This document shows, piece by piece, positions 16,096-27,248 of a stretch of 39,160 nucleotides of DNA. The stretch covers positions 1 through 39,160 of the forward strand of contig CAMZLM010000086.1 of assembly GCA_947311485.1 (NCBI GenBank). Reading direction: 5' to 3'. The position numbers and the translations under genes are program-made. A model generated the notes under the pieces. It was not told where the DNA came from. It made no database searches and saw nothing but the letters and a program-made list of their open reading frames with translations. The DNA comes from an uncultured Paracoccaceae bacterium. GTDB taxonomy: Bacteria; Pseudomonadota; Alphaproteobacteria; Rhodobacterales; Rhodobacteraceae. Positions within the stretch are counted from its first letter, which is position 1. Each line of letters opens with the position of its first letter.

Positions 16096-16977
16096 CTAAC
16101 CGGGAAAGAGGAACTCTGACTGCCGATATCCCTGTATATACAGCAAACCCGACAGATTTGCAAAGTTCAGCCGGATATTGGTTTGCGCCGCCACAACCGG
16201 TTTGGCGTGCAGGGCAACACCGCTACCGGCAAGCTGCAACATCCCCAGATCATTGGCCCCGTCCCCGACCGCCAGCACGTCCTCCGGCGACAGGTTTTTA
16301 CGCGCGACAATATCATGCAAGGCCTTGACCTTGGCTTCGCGTCCGACGATTGGCAATCCCGGTTTGCCTGCCAGCCGATCGCCATCTTTCAACAAGATGT
16401 TGGCACGATTTTCGTCGAAACCAAGCTTATCGGCAATCGCCTGTGTGAAATCAGTGAACCCACCGGATACCAGCGCGCAATAGGCCCCGTTGGCCTTCAT
16501 TGTCGCCAGCAGCTCCGGTCCGCCGGGCATCAGGGTGATGCGGGTGTCCAAAACGCGGTCGATCACCGACACCGGCAACCCTTTCAACAAGCCGACACGC
16601 TCCAGAAGTGCCGCTTCGAAATCCAGCTCGCCGTTCATCGCGCGCGCCGTGATATCCGCCACCCGCGCGCCAACGCCGGCCTCGGCCGCCAGTTCATCAA
16701 TACATTCCTGTTGAATCATGGTGCTGTCCATATCCGCCAGCAACACCGCCTTGCGCCGCCCCTTGGCTGGCTGGATGACCAGATCAATTTCCCGATCCTG
16801 CAATCCCTGCCAGAGGCTTTCAACATCCGCCGGTTCCTGCGGCAACGCCACCTCACAGGCCACGCTGTCACAAAGCCAGTCCACCGTTCCGCCAGACAGG
16901 CTTTGTGTGGCCTCGCGGGAAATTTCTGGGGTCAGGTTGGCCTTGGCCGGATCAGCAAGCAGGGTAGCGATAAACAT
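16096..16977 (-). CDS. serB: Phosphoserine phosphatase
   Basis: SerB removes phosphate from O-phosphoserine, the last step of serine synthesis. The start ATG at 16977 (MFIATLLADPAKANL) is preferred over one at 17001 because AGGAA lies 8 nt upstream. The 293-residue protein has an N-terminal ACT-like region (about 1-75) and a HAD phosphatase domain with D82-x-D84-S-T (VLLADMDSTMIQQE), the VSGGFTDFT segment, the conserved Lys in EAKVKALHDIV, and GDGANDLGML. It is transcribed divergently from serC-serA, so all three steps of serine synthesis lie together. A candidate operator overlaps its 5' end. Confidence 0.95.
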   Translation of the reverse strand: MFIATLLADPAKANLTPEISREATQSLSGGTVDWLCDSVACEVALPQEPADVESLWQGLQDREIDLVIQPAKGRRKAVLLADMDSTMIQQECIDELAAEAGVGARVADITARAMNGELDFEAALLERVGLLKGLPVSVIDRVLDTRITLMPGGPELLATMKANGAYCALVSGGFTDFTQAIADKLGFDENRANILLKDGDRLAGKPGLPIVGREAKVKALHDIVARKNLSPEDVLAVGDGANDLGMLQLAGSGVALHAKPVVAAQTNIRLNFANLSGLLYIQGYRQSEFLFPG

Positions 16978-16983
16978 ACAGAA

Positions 16984-16999
16984 GTTTCCTATCGTGAAC
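16984..16999. promoter_or_regulatory. Element upstream of serB matching the gcvT palindrome
   Basis: GTTTCCTATCGTGAAC lies 7-22 nt upstream of the serB start and agrees with the gcvT palindrome core GTTTCCTATCGGAAAC at 14 of 16 positions. It overlaps the serB ribosome-binding site (AGGAA on the minus strand), so part of the match could be due to that. It lies between the divergent serB and serC genes. Confidence 0.35.
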
Positions 17000-17091
17000 A
17001 AAATAGCCCGTTTACGCCGCTTTATTTTCCAAATGCGGCAAAAACGCCAGTCTTAACTGTTGGCAGAGCGAAAAGAATCTCTTAGACGCCG

Positions 17092-17136
17092 CAGTGGGAC
17101 ACCTCTCCCCAACGAGAGGCACATATCTGTGAGGAT
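17092..17136 (+). ncRNA. Candidate serC leader RNA motif
   Basis: Directly before serC the + strand forms two adjacent hairpins: CCTCTC (17102-17107), loop CCCAAC, GAGAGG (17114-17119), then CACA (17120-17123), loop TATC, TGTG (17128-17131), with the GAGGA ribosome-binding site (17131-17135) overlapping the second stem. A conserved 'serC' RNA of unknown ligand is known upstream of serC in Alphaproteobacteria, and place and shape fit. I cannot check the covariance model, and the 5' limit is a guess. Confidence 0.55.
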
Positions 17137-17143
17137 ACCACTG

Positions 17144-18304
17144 ATGACAAGTAAAATACCGGGCACGCGCCCGAACAATCCCCAATTTTCTTCTGGCCCC
17201 TGCACCAAACCGACCACCTGGTCGCTGGACGCATTGCGCGACGCTGCCCTTGGCCGCTCGCACCGGGCCGCGATTGGCAAAGCCAAGCTGAAAGACGCGA
17301 TTGAAACCACCCGCGAGGTGTTGGAAATCCCCGCCGATTACCGGATCGCTATTGTGCCGGCATCCGATACCGGCGCGGTTGAAATGGCGCTCTGGTCGCT
17401 TCTGGGTGCACGCGGTGTAGACATGCTGAGCTGGGAAAGCTTTGGCGCAGGCTGGGTTACGGATGTGACCAAACAGCTGGGTCTGGACATCACCCACCAT
17501 CAGGCGGATTACGGTAAACTTCCCGATCTGAACGCCGTAAATTTCGACAATGATGTTGTGTTCACATGGAACGGCACCACCTCTGGCGTAAAGGTTCCGA
17601 ATGGCGTTTTCATTCCTGCGGACCGTGCCGGCCTGACAATTTGCGATGCCACATCGGCAGCTTTTGCACAGGATCTGCCTTGGGACAAACTGGATGTCAC
17701 CACCTTTAGTTGGCAAAAAGTTCTGGGTGGCGAAGCGGCCCACGGTATGTTGATCCTGTCACCCCGTGCAGTGGAGCGGCTGGAAAACTACACCCCCGCA
17801 TGGCCGCTGCCAAAAATCTTTCGCATGACCAAGGGCGGCAAGCTGATCGAAGGTATCTTTACCGGTGCCACCATCAACACCCCGTCGATGCTGGCGGTCG
17901 AAGATTACCTTGTAGCGCTGGAATGGGCCAAATCCGTCAGCGGCAAAACCGGCATGATGGCCCGCGCTGATGCCAACCTTGCCGTTCTGGAAAAATTCGT
18001 GGCCGAAAACGACTGGATTGACTTTCTGGCCGAGGATCCGACCACACGCTCCAACACATCGGTTTGTGTAAAGATCACCGATTCGCGGGTTGCGGCGTTG
18101 GAAGGTGCGGCGCAGGCAGCATTTGCCAAAGGTCTGGCCAAGCTGCTCGAAAATGAAAAAGCCGCCTATGACATCGGTTCCTATCGCGATGCCCCTGCCG
18201 GTCTGCGCATCTGGACCGGCGGCACCGTTGAAACCGCTGATCTCAAGGCGCTGATGCCTTGGCTCAACTGGGCATTTGAAACCCAAATCGCCACTCTTTC
18301 CTAA
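17144..18304 (+). CDS. serC: Phosphoserine aminotransferase
   Basis: SerC is the PLP enzyme that transaminates 3-phosphohydroxypyruvate with glutamate to give phosphoserine; it can also serve pyridoxal phosphate synthesis. The ATG at 17144 ([20 protein letters not shown]) has GAGGA 8 nt upstream; an in-frame ATG at 17060 would translate the leader hairpins and is unlikely. The product is 386 residues, as usual for the alphaproteobacterial form, with FSSGPCTKP near the N-terminus, the [11 protein letters not shown] segment (D168 likely contacting the PLP ring) and the PLP lysine K192 in [16 protein letters not shown]. serA follows after 42 bp with its own strong ribosome-binding site. Confidence 0.96.
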   Translation: MTSKIPGTRPNNPQFSSGPCTKPTTWSLDALRDAALGRSHRAAIGKAKLKDAIETTREVLEIPADYRIAIVPASDTGAVEMALWSLLGARGVDMLSWESFGAGWVTDVTKQLGLDITHHQADYGKLPDLNAVNFDNDVVFTWNGTTSGVKVPNGVFIPADRAGLTICDATSAAFAQDLPWDKLDVTTFSWQKVLGGEAAHGMLILSPRAVERLENYTPAWPLPKIFRMTKGGKLIEGIFTGATINTPSMLAVEDYLVALEWAKSVSGKTGMMARADANLAVLEKFVAENDWIDFLAEDPTTRSNTSVCVKITDSRVAALEGAAQAAFAKGLAKLLENEKAAYDIGSYRDAPAGLRIWTGGTVETADLKALMPWLNWAFETQIATLS

Positions 18305-18346
18305 CATAACGGCCACACGCCGAACCGACTTATAAGGAGGCATAAA

Positions 18347-19939
18347 ATGCCTAAAGTACTCGTATCCGACAAGCTTTCCGAAACCGCCGTACAGATCTTC
18401 CGCGACAAAGGCATCGAGGTCGATTTTGAACCCGATCTGGGCAAAGACAAAGCCGCGCTGCTGGCCCGTATTGGTGACTACGATGGTCTGGCCATTCGCT
18501 CCGCCACCAAAGTTACCGAAAAAATTCTGGATGCCGCGACCAACCTCAAGGTAATTGGCCGCGCCGGTATCGGGGTGGACAATGTGGACCTGAAGGCCGC
18601 CACCCGCAAAGGTGTAATCGTGATGAACACACCTTTTGGCAACGCCATCACCACCGCCGAACACGCCATTGCCATGATGTTCGCCGTGGCACGCCAAATT
18701 CCGGCAGCCAATGAATCGACCCATGCGGGCAAATGGGAAAAGTCCCGTTTCATGGGTACCGAGCTGACCTATAAAACCCTTGGTCTGATCGGGGCCGGCA
18801 ACATTGGTTCCATCGTTGCCAAACGTGCGCTGGGCCTGGAAATGAAAGTTGTTGCCTATGATCCCTTCCTGTCCGAAGAACGCGCCGCCGAGCTGGGCGT
18901 AACCAAGGTCGAGCTGGACGAGTTGGTCGCACAGGCCGATTTCATCACCCTGCATGTGCCAAAAACCGACAAGACCGCCGGCATGATTTCCGCCGATGTG
19001 ATCGCCAAAATGAAAGACGGCGTACGCATCGTCAATTGCGCGCGCGGTGGTCTGGTCGATGAAGAGGCCCTCGCCGAAGCGATCAAATCCGGCAAGGTCG
19101 CCGGTGCGGCGTTTGACGTGTTTGCCGTAGAACCCGCCACAGACAGCCCGTTGTTCAACCTGCCAAACGTAGTTGTGACCCCGCATCTGGGTGCCGCCAC
19201 CACCGAAGCACAGGAAAACGTGGCCATTCAGGTTGCCGAACAGATTTCCGATTACCTGTTGAACGGAGCTGTAACCAACGCCATCAACATGCCGTCAATC
19301 ACCGCCGAAGAAGCACCGATCCTTGGCCCGTTTGTGAAACTGGCCACACACATCGGCGCATTTGTCGGGCAAATGACCGACGAGCCGATCAAATCCATTG
19401 CGATCACCTATGACGGTAAAGTTGCCGACATGAACACCAAAGCCATCGGTTCCGCGGCGATTTCCGGTGTGTTGCGGGCACAAAACCCGGATGTGAACAT
19501 GGTTTCGGCACCCGTGCTGGCCGAGGAACGTGGCATCAAGGTTTCCTCCACCACACAGGCGAAATCGGGTGTGTTTGACAGCTATATCAAACTGACGGTG
19601 ACAACCGCCAAGCAGGAACGTTCCATTGCCGGCACCGTGTTTTCCGATGGCAAGCCACGGTTTATCCAGATCAAGAACATCAACATTGATGCAGAAGTCG
19701 GGCGTCATATGCTCTATACTACCAACCGCGATGTACCGGGGATTATCGGGACTTTGGGGGAGATTATGGCAAAACACGGCGTGAACATCGCCAACTTTAC
19801 CCTTGGTCGTTCCGACGTCGGTGCCAATGCGATTGCGTTGCTCTATCTGGACGAAGCTGTGAATGAGGCTGCGGTTAAAGACCTGTGTGAGACCGGGCTG
19901 TTCAATCAGGTACGTCCGCTGGAATTTGACGTGAGCTAA
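18347..19939 (+). CDS. serA: D-3-phosphoglycerate dehydrogenase
   Basis: SerA oxidises 3-phosphoglycerate with NAD to 3-phosphohydroxypyruvate, the entry to serine synthesis. The ATG at 18347 follows TAAGGAGG, an ideal ribosome-binding site. The 530-residue length marks the long form, with two catalytic-domain halves, an intervening allosteric (ASB) domain (about 320-445) and a C-terminal ACT domain (about 455-530, GRHMLYTTNRDVPGIIGTLG) that usually senses serine. NAD binding is shown by LGLIGAGNIGSIVAKRA (about 145-161); the catalytic Arg, Glu and His regions appear as NCARGGLVDEEAL and VVTPHLGAATTEAQENVA. It is the second gene of serC-serA and is followed by a strong terminator. Confidence 0.97.
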   Translation: MPKVLVSDKLSETAVQIFRDKGIEVDFEPDLGKDKAALLARIGDYDGLAIRSATKVTEKILDAATNLKVIGRAGIGVDNVDLKAATRKGVIVMNTPFGNAITTAEHAIAMMFAVARQIPAANESTHAGKWEKSRFMGTELTYKTLGLIGAGNIGSIVAKRALGLEMKVVAYDPFLSEERAAELGVTKVELDELVAQADFITLHVPKTDKTAGMISADVIAKMKDGVRIVNCARGGLVDEEALAEAIKSGKVAGAAFDVFAVEPATDSPLFNLPNVVVTPHLGAATTEAQENVAIQVAEQISDYLLNGAVTNAINMPSITAEEAPILGPFVKLATHIGAFVGQMTDEPIKSIAITYDGKVADMNTKAIGSAAISGVLRAQNPDVNMVSAPVLAEERGIKVSSTTQAKSGVFDSYIKLTVTTAKQERSIAGTVFSDGKPRFIQIKNINIDAEVGRHMLYTTNRDVPGIIGTLGEIMAKHGVNIANFTLGRSDVGANAIALLYLDEAVNEAAVKDLCETGLFNQVRPLEFDVS

Positions 19940-19968
19940 AGCATACAAATTTCGAGACCTGTTATTGT

Positions 19969-20003
19969 CCCTGCCGGAGGAGCCTCCGGCAGGGATATTT
20001 TTT
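19969..20003 (+). terminator. Intrinsic terminator of serC-serA
   Basis: CCCTGCCGGAGG (19969-19980) pairs perfectly with CCTCCGGCAGGG (19983-19994) and is followed by ATATTTTTTG. This 12-bp GC-rich stem with a T6 tail, 30 nt after the serA stop, is a clear Rho-independent terminator. Confidence 0.88.
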
Positions 20004-20014
20004 GCAAATTCGAA
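19981..20014. repeat. Intergenic repeat, copy 2
   Basis: AGCCTCCGGCAGGGATATTT, then TTTGC, then AAATTCGAA matches the copy at 12487-12522 in order and spacing of its three words. Here its first part is the right arm of the serA terminator, showing that the repeat carries a terminator function. Confidence 0.55.
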
Positions 20015-20059
20015 GTGCTTTATAGCGTTTCGACTTTTATGTGGATCATCAACAACGCT

Positions 20060-21232
20060 TTAGCCGAAAAATTTGGACCGGAGCGACAGGTACAGAGTAC
20101 GCAGGATCAAGCCCGCCGAAAAATTAGACCGCAGCATTTGTGTAACTTCGCGCTCCGAGAGCCGCGCAAGGCGACGGACGGCCTGATCCCAGCGGTCCGG
20201 CGTATAGCCCGCGATGCGCTGGTTCATCAGGTAGCCGTATTTATAGTCACGCGCATATTTTTTGGCGGCGCGGGTCTCGTATCGGGTGAACGCTGTTTTA
20301 TCACCGTTGATAAAAGCAGATAGATCCCGGCCCAGATGGCGACCCTGTTCAATGGCCATGCGGATGCCCTCGCCCACCGTGGGAGAGGCAAAATTCGCCG
20401 CGTCACCGGTGCGGATTATGGTGTCGTACACCAGTTTTGATTCATAAGGAACAGAGGGGATGATACCGGCATTCACCTCGTAATCCTCGGGAATTTCAAT
20501 ACCATAGCGCGCGGCGTGGCCGTCTTGAACAAAGTGGTTCATGACTTGGCGAGGGGACAAATCAGTATCCGGATTGATCACGCCAATGCCTAGCCGCAAG
20601 GTGTTACCCACCGTTGGAAATATCCAGCCGTACCCTGTAAGCGCAGTGGCCCCAACAAACAGAACTGCCCGGTTTGGCGCAAAATTTCCCCGTGGGAATT
20701 CATATTCAATACCAACGCCCATACGTTCAGGCTTGTGACCCAGACCAAGGCTGTCCAGAACCGCACTGTGCCATCCCGAAGCATCGACGATGTATTTTGA
20801 CCGGACAGTTTGGGTTCCTTTGGCGCGCGAACGAACCTGAGACAGGTACAAGCCATCCTGTTGTTTTTGGGTGGAAAGAAATTTAGTGCCGAGCAAAAGT
20901 TTACGGTCCAATGGGTCCGAAAGCGCCGCCAGATAACGATAAAGGCCCGTGATTTCGAGAACCACCATTTTATCATTTTCAATACAAAAACTGGCCTGTT
21001 CATGGTCTGCGAAAAAATCAAGTTGATCAATTACTTGATAGAGATCCGACGGTATTCCCAGTGCGCGTACATCACGCAGAAAGCTGCCACCGCTGGTACG
21101 CACAGGCCGCCCGATTTCTGCATCCTGATGCACGACAATACTGGAAATGCCGTCGGCCAGATGCGAGGCCACCGACAAACCCGCAGGCCCGCCGCCGACG
21201 ATCAGAACATCACAGTTGAGCGAGTCACTCAA
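20060..21232 (-). CDS. FAD-dependent oxidoreductase of the geranylgeranyl-reductase family
   Basis: The 390-residue flavoprotein starts with a Rossmann FAD-binding motif, CDVLIVGGGPAGLSVASHLA (about 7-26). The family-typical second signature, RTGDAANFASPTVGEGIRMAIEQGR, lies about residue 270-295 and contacts the flavin; KYIVDASGWHS carries the usual third FAD motif. Members reduce isoprenoid double bonds (chlorophyll or archaeal lipid synthesis) or hydroxylate aromatic substrates. No photosynthesis genes lie near it, so the substrate is not known. The start ATG at 21232 overlaps the end of the HAD phosphatase gene by 8 bp, so the two are co-translated. It is most likely cytosolic or membrane-peripheral. 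Confidence 0.7.
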   Translation of the reverse strand: MSDSLNCDVLIVGGGPAGLSVASHLADGISSIVVHQDAEIGRPVRTSGGSFLRDVRALGIPSDLYQVIDQLDFFADHEQASFCIENDKMVVLEITGLYRYLAALSDPLDRKLLLGTKFLSTQKQQDGLYLSQVRSRAKGTQTVRSKYIVDASGWHSAVLDSLGLGHKPERMGVGIEYEFPRGNFAPNRAVLFVGATALTGYGWIFPTVGNTLRLGIGVINPDTDLSPRQVMNHFVQDGHAARYGIEIPEDYEVNAGIIPSVPYESKLVYDTIIRTGDAANFASPTVGEGIRMAIEQGRHLGRDLSAFINGDKTAFTRYETRAAKKYARDYKYGYLMNQRIAGYTPDRWDQAVRRLARLSEREVTQMLRSNFSAGLILRTLYLSLRSKFFG

Positions 21233-21887
21233 TATCCAGCCTCAGCAAATCAAATACGATTTCGGGGACTTCCTCGGGGGCACCTGCCAGGGCGTCGGCC
21301 TCGGCCATATGCAATTCCTCTGGTTCACCATAGCCCCAGAGCGCGCCAACGGAGGGGATATCATTGTTCCGCGCCCCGAAAACATCGAACCGACGATCCC
21401 CGATCATCACACTGCGCGCCGGATCCGCACCGGTTTCGTCCAGTGCGTATTTCAACAATTCGGTTTTGTCGGAATTGGTTCCGTCCAGTTCAGAGCCAAA
21501 TAGTTGCTCAACATGAGCATGAATGCCGAAATGTTCAATCAATTCGTTCGCATACACATGTGGTTTCGAGGTGGCAACAAACAGACGTGCATCCACTTGA
21601 TGAAAGGCATCAAACATATCGCCAATACCATCGTAAACATCGGCCAGGTACATGGCCTCGTCCGCGTAATGCTCACGATAAATCGCCATGGCCTCGTGTA
21701 AATTCGCCCCCGGGCCAAGCAGCACATCAAAACTGTTGTGCAGTGGCGGGCCGATACACCACGTCAATTCGTTTTGCGTAGGAATGTCGGTTGCGCCCAA
21801 CTCCTGTAGCGTAAATTGAATAGAACTGGTGATCCCCTCTTTGGGGTCAATCAATGTTCCATCCAGATCCAGAAAAACTGTAAGCAT
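21225..21887 (-). CDS. HAD-superfamily phosphatase (phosphoglycolate-phosphatase-like)
   Basis: The 220-residue protein has HAD motif I at its N-terminus (VFLDLDGTLIDPKEGI, nucleophile D7 and acid D9), motif II as VATSKPHVYA, the Lys region and motif III/IV as MIGDRRFDVFGARNNDI. The helical cap between residues 15 and 85 resembles Gph/PgmB-type phosphatases. A small phosphorylated metabolite is the likely substrate; which one cannot be told. It precedes and overlaps by 8 bp the GGR-like oxidoreductase, and starts 58 nt after the gyrB stop. Confidence 0.82.
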   Translation of the reverse strand: MLTVFLDLDGTLIDPKEGITSSIQFTLQELGATDIPTQNELTWCIGPPLHNSFDVLLGPGANLHEAMAIYREHYADEAMYLADVYDGIGDMFDAFHQVDARLFVATSKPHVYANELIEHFGIHAHVEQLFGSELDGTNSDKTELLKYALDETGADPARSVMIGDRRFDVFGARNNDIPSVGALWGYGEPEELHMAEADALAGAPEEVPEIVFDLLRLDIE

Positions 21888-21944
21888 CAGACTTCTTTCA
21901 TAAATATGCGTATGAAACTTGGCCCGTAACTTCTGAATAAGTCA

Positions 21945-24380
<2,436 letters not shown>

Positions 24381-24449
24381 TTACGGTTAAGCATACAAAT
24401 ATTTGCAGGTAATGTCACGCGGGAACCACAAGATTTTGCGGTCGCTTGC

Positions 24450-24878
24450 TTAAGCATCACCTACAATTTGTCCGGTCTCATCCAGCGTCCAAAACGGGTT
24501 GTGCGCCAGCTCCCACAAGTGGCCATCGGGGTCGGCAAAATTGCCGGAATAGCCGCCCCAGAACACTTTTGCCGGCTGGGTAATAATTTGCGCCCCCGCG
24601 GCCACGGCTGCGGCGAAGGCGTTGTCCACCTCTGCGGGGGAATTGTAGTTTGTTGCGAGGGTGATCCCGCCGGTTACCTGTTCAGGTATTGGTTTGCCTA
24701 AATCTTTGGCGAGGGCCTCACTGCTGTATAGTGAAAAGAACTGGCCGGCGATTTTGTAAAAGGCGATGCTGTCATTGCCACCTTTGGTTTCTGACCAGCC
24801 GAGCTTGGCGTAAAAGGCGCGGGATCGTTCCAGATCGGCGACGGCCAAAGTGATCAATGTGATGCGTTGCGGTGTCAT
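24450..24878 (-). CDS. VOC (glyoxalase/bleomycin-resistance) family protein
   Basis: The 142-residue single-module protein has the VOC fold pattern: ITLITLAVADLERSRAFYAKLGW at the N-terminus and NFADPDGHLWELAHNPFW near the C-terminus. The first metal-ligand position, often His in glyoxalase I, seems not to be His here, so lactoylglutathione lyase activity is doubtful; it may be a dioxygenase-like, isomerase-like or antibiotic-binding member. It lies between recF (12 nt upstream) and gyrB (87 nt downstream), all on the minus strand, so it is probably transcribed with the replication genes. Confidence 0.8.
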   Translation of the reverse strand: MTPQRITLITLAVADLERSRAFYAKLGWSETKGGNDSIAFYKIAGQFFSLYSSEALAKDLGKPIPEQVTGGITLATNYNSPAEVDNAFAAAVAAGAQIITQPAKVFWGGYSGNFADPDGHLWELAHNPFWTLDETGQIVGDA

Positions 24879-24890
24879 TTATAGGTCTCC

Positions 24891-25997
24891 TTATTGAATT
24901 TTGATCGAGGAATTTCCGGCGTCTTCGAATACTTCCCAATATTCCGCCCGTTGGCCGAGCGATTCGAATAATTCAGCGCCGGTTCCGGTCATCCATGCCT
25001 GCGCGCCAAGGGTGGTAATTTCATCATAAAGGGCGGCGCGCCGGTCGGCGTCCAGATGGGCCGCGACCTCGTCCAGCAATAATATCGGCGGCGCGCCAAA
25101 TTCAGCGGCCAACGCGCGGGAATTGGCAAGGATCAGGGAAACCAGCAGGGCCTTTTGCTCACCGGTGGAACATTTGCGCGCGGCGATTTCCTTGGCGCGG
25201 TAAGTTGCTTCCAGATCAGCACGATGCGGGCCAATCAGGGTGCGACCCGCCATCATATCGCGAGGACGGTTATCGGCGAGGGCTGCGGTCAATTCAATCT
25301 CGTTGGTTGGCATTTCTATGCCATCGGCATGGGTCAGCGCCAGATCAGCCGCCGGAAACGCGGTTTCGGCCTGCTCTTGCGCCGATTGCAACAAGTGCAG
25401 CGCGGATTTTCGGTTTTGATGAATACGCGCCCCGGCCTTGGCCATTTGCGATTCAACGGCGCTGTACCACGCCGGATCACGGATTTGATCCTTAAGCATC
25501 CGGTTACGTTCCCGCATGGCCTTGTCGTAGGTCAGGCTGGCCTCGGCGTGGGTTGGTTCGAAACTCATAACCATGCGATCCAGAAACCGGCGGCGGCCCT
25601 CGGCCCCTTCGACCCACAAACGATCCATCACCGGCACCAGCCATACCACACGGGCAACGCGGCCTAGGGCAATCTGGGGCGCGGTTTTACCGTCTATCAG
25701 AACCGTTCGGGAACCGGCGGCCTGCCAGCTGGTTTCCACTTCGTGGGTTTGGTGCAGGCTCTCCAGTTCGGCGGTGACCTTCCAGCCCAATGCCTCGGGG
25801 GTGCGGGCCATTTCGTCAACCTTGGCCCCGCGCAAACCACGACCCGGAGACAACATGGAAATTGCTTCCAGAATGTTGGTTTTTCCCGCCCCGTTGGCAC
25901 CAAACAGGGCCACGGGGCGGCCATCTGTTTCCAGAACGGCGCGTTTGTGGGATCGAAAATGGGACAGCGTGAGCCGATGAACCGCGAGGCCCGACAC
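24891..25997 (-). CDS. recF: DNA replication and repair protein RecF
   Basis: RecF is an SMC-like ATPase that helps load RecA at gaps and stalled forks. The 368-residue protein begins with VHRLTLSHFRSHKRAVL, then the Walker A GANGAGKT (33-40); the ABC signature region is CSTGEQKALLVSLILA and Walker B is ILLLDEVAAHLD. The start is GTG at 25997, only 1 nt after the dnaN stop, with no other start candidate in the conserved N-terminus; it should depend on translational coupling to dnaN. Confidence 0.95.
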   Translation of the reverse strand: MSGLAVHRLTLSHFRSHKRAVLETDGRPVALFGANGAGKTNILEAISMLSPGRGLRGAKVDEMARTPEALGWKVTAELESLHQTHEVETSWQAAGSRTVLIDGKTAPQIALGRVARVVWLVPVMDRLWVEGAEGRRRFLDRMVMSFEPTHAEASLTYDKAMRERNRMLKDQIRDPAWYSAVESQMAKAGARIHQNRKSALHLLQSAQEQAETAFPAADLALTHADGIEMPTNEIELTAALADNRPRDMMAGRTLIGPHRADLEATYRAKEIAARKCSTGEQKALLVSLILANSRALAAEFGAPPILLLDEVAAHLDADRRAALYDEITTLGAQAWMTGTGAELFESLGQRAEYWEVFEDAGNSSIKIQ

Positions 25998-25998
25998 C

Positions 25999-27117
25999 TT
26001 ACACCCGCATGGGCATCACGACGTAAACCGCAGTTTCATCATTGCCTTCGCGCATCAGGGTTGGGTCCCCCGGCGCGTTAAACAGGAATACCGCGTTTTC
26101 GCGGTCCACCTGACCGGAAATTTCCAGCAGGTATTTCGCATTAAATCCGATTTCCAGCCGTTCATCCCCATAGGCTACCGCCAACTCTTCCTCGGCAGCA
26201 CCGGCATCCGGCGCATTAACGGACAGAACCAAACGATCCTCGTCCAGCGACAGCTTTACCGCACGCGACCGTTCCGAAGATACAGTTGAAACACGGTCCA
26301 CAGCACGGGAAAATTCGGCAGCGTCCACTTCCAGTTTGCGGGTGTTGCCTTGCGGGATAACCCGCGTGTAATCTGGAAAGGAACCGTCGATCACTTTGGA
26401 TGTCAAGGTAATGTCAGGCGTCGCAAAACGGATCTTGGTTTCGGACACCGACACCGCAATGTCCATGTCGTCGTCATTCAACAATTTGCCCAGCTCGCCC
26501 ACGGTTTTACGCGGCACAATCACACCTGGTAATTCTTCGGCACCGACTGGCAGATCCGCATCAATCCGCGCCAGACGGTGGCCATCGGTCGCCACACAGC
26601 GCAACACCTGTTGGCCGTCACGTTCGGACGCATGCATGTAAACACCGTTCAGATAGTACCGGGTTTCCTCGGTTGAGATCGCAAATTTGGATTTATCGAA
26701 CAGCCGGCGCAGCACGGCAGCCTTGGCGCTGAAATTGCAATCATAATCGGATGTTGCCATCACAGGAAAATCTTCTTTGGGCAGGGTCGCCAAGGAAAAG
26801 TTCGATCGACCGGCCGCAATTTCCAAACGTCCGGCGGTGCCATCATCGGACAATTCCACAATTGCACCATCCGGCAATTTACGCACGATTTCATGCAACG
26901 TATGCGCCCCGACCGTGGTTGCGCCGGCGCGTTCCACCATGCCCGGAACCTTGTCCACGACCTCGATGTCCAGATCCGTCGCCCGCAAGCTCACTGTACT
27001 ACCTTCGGCTTCGATCAGCACATTGGCCAAAATCGGGATGGTGTTTCGCCGCTCCACAACAGACTGCGCCTGTGACATGGCCTTAAGCAATGCGCTGCGT
27101 TCGATGCTGACTTTCAT
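25999..27117 (-). CDS. dnaN: DNA polymerase III beta subunit (sliding clamp)
   Basis: DnaN forms the dimeric ring that tethers DNA polymerase III to the template. The 372-residue product has the normal length and typical stretches: MKVSIERSALLKAMSQAQSVV, NTIPILANVLIEAEG, YYLNGVYMHA, ATDGHRLARID and the C-terminal FNAPGDPTLMREGN with final VVMPMRV, which forms part of the client-binding cleft. The ATG at 27117 has GAGGGA upstream. It overlaps nothing upstream; recF follows after 1 nt. Between dnaA and dnaN lies an exported rhodanese. Confidence 0.97.
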   Translation of the reverse strand: MKVSIERSALLKAMSQAQSVVERRNTIPILANVLIEAEGSTVSLRATDLDIEVVDKVPGMVERAGATTVGAHTLHEIVRKLPDGAIVELSDDGTAGRLEIAAGRSNFSLATLPKEDFPVMATSDYDCNFSAKAAVLRRLFDKSKFAISTEETRYYLNGVYMHASERDGQQVLRCVATDGHRLARIDADLPVGAEELPGVIVPRKTVGELGKLLNDDDMDIAVSVSETKIRFATPDITLTSKVIDGSFPDYTRVIPQGNTRKLEVDAAEFSRAVDRVSTVSSERSRAVKLSLDEDRLVLSVNAPDAGAAEEELAVAYGDERLEIGFNAKYLLEISGQVDRENAVFLFNAPGDPTLMREGNDETAVYVVMPMRV

Positions 27118-27248
27118 TTTTCCATCCCTCGAAAGGTCAAATTCGCGTGGGGGATGACCCTACGCGATTTCGGCCTGAAATCAATAGTTGAACTGTATTC
27201 TCTTGGATTGGGGGCGCGGGGTCAACAGGAACCCACGCTCATGGGCCT

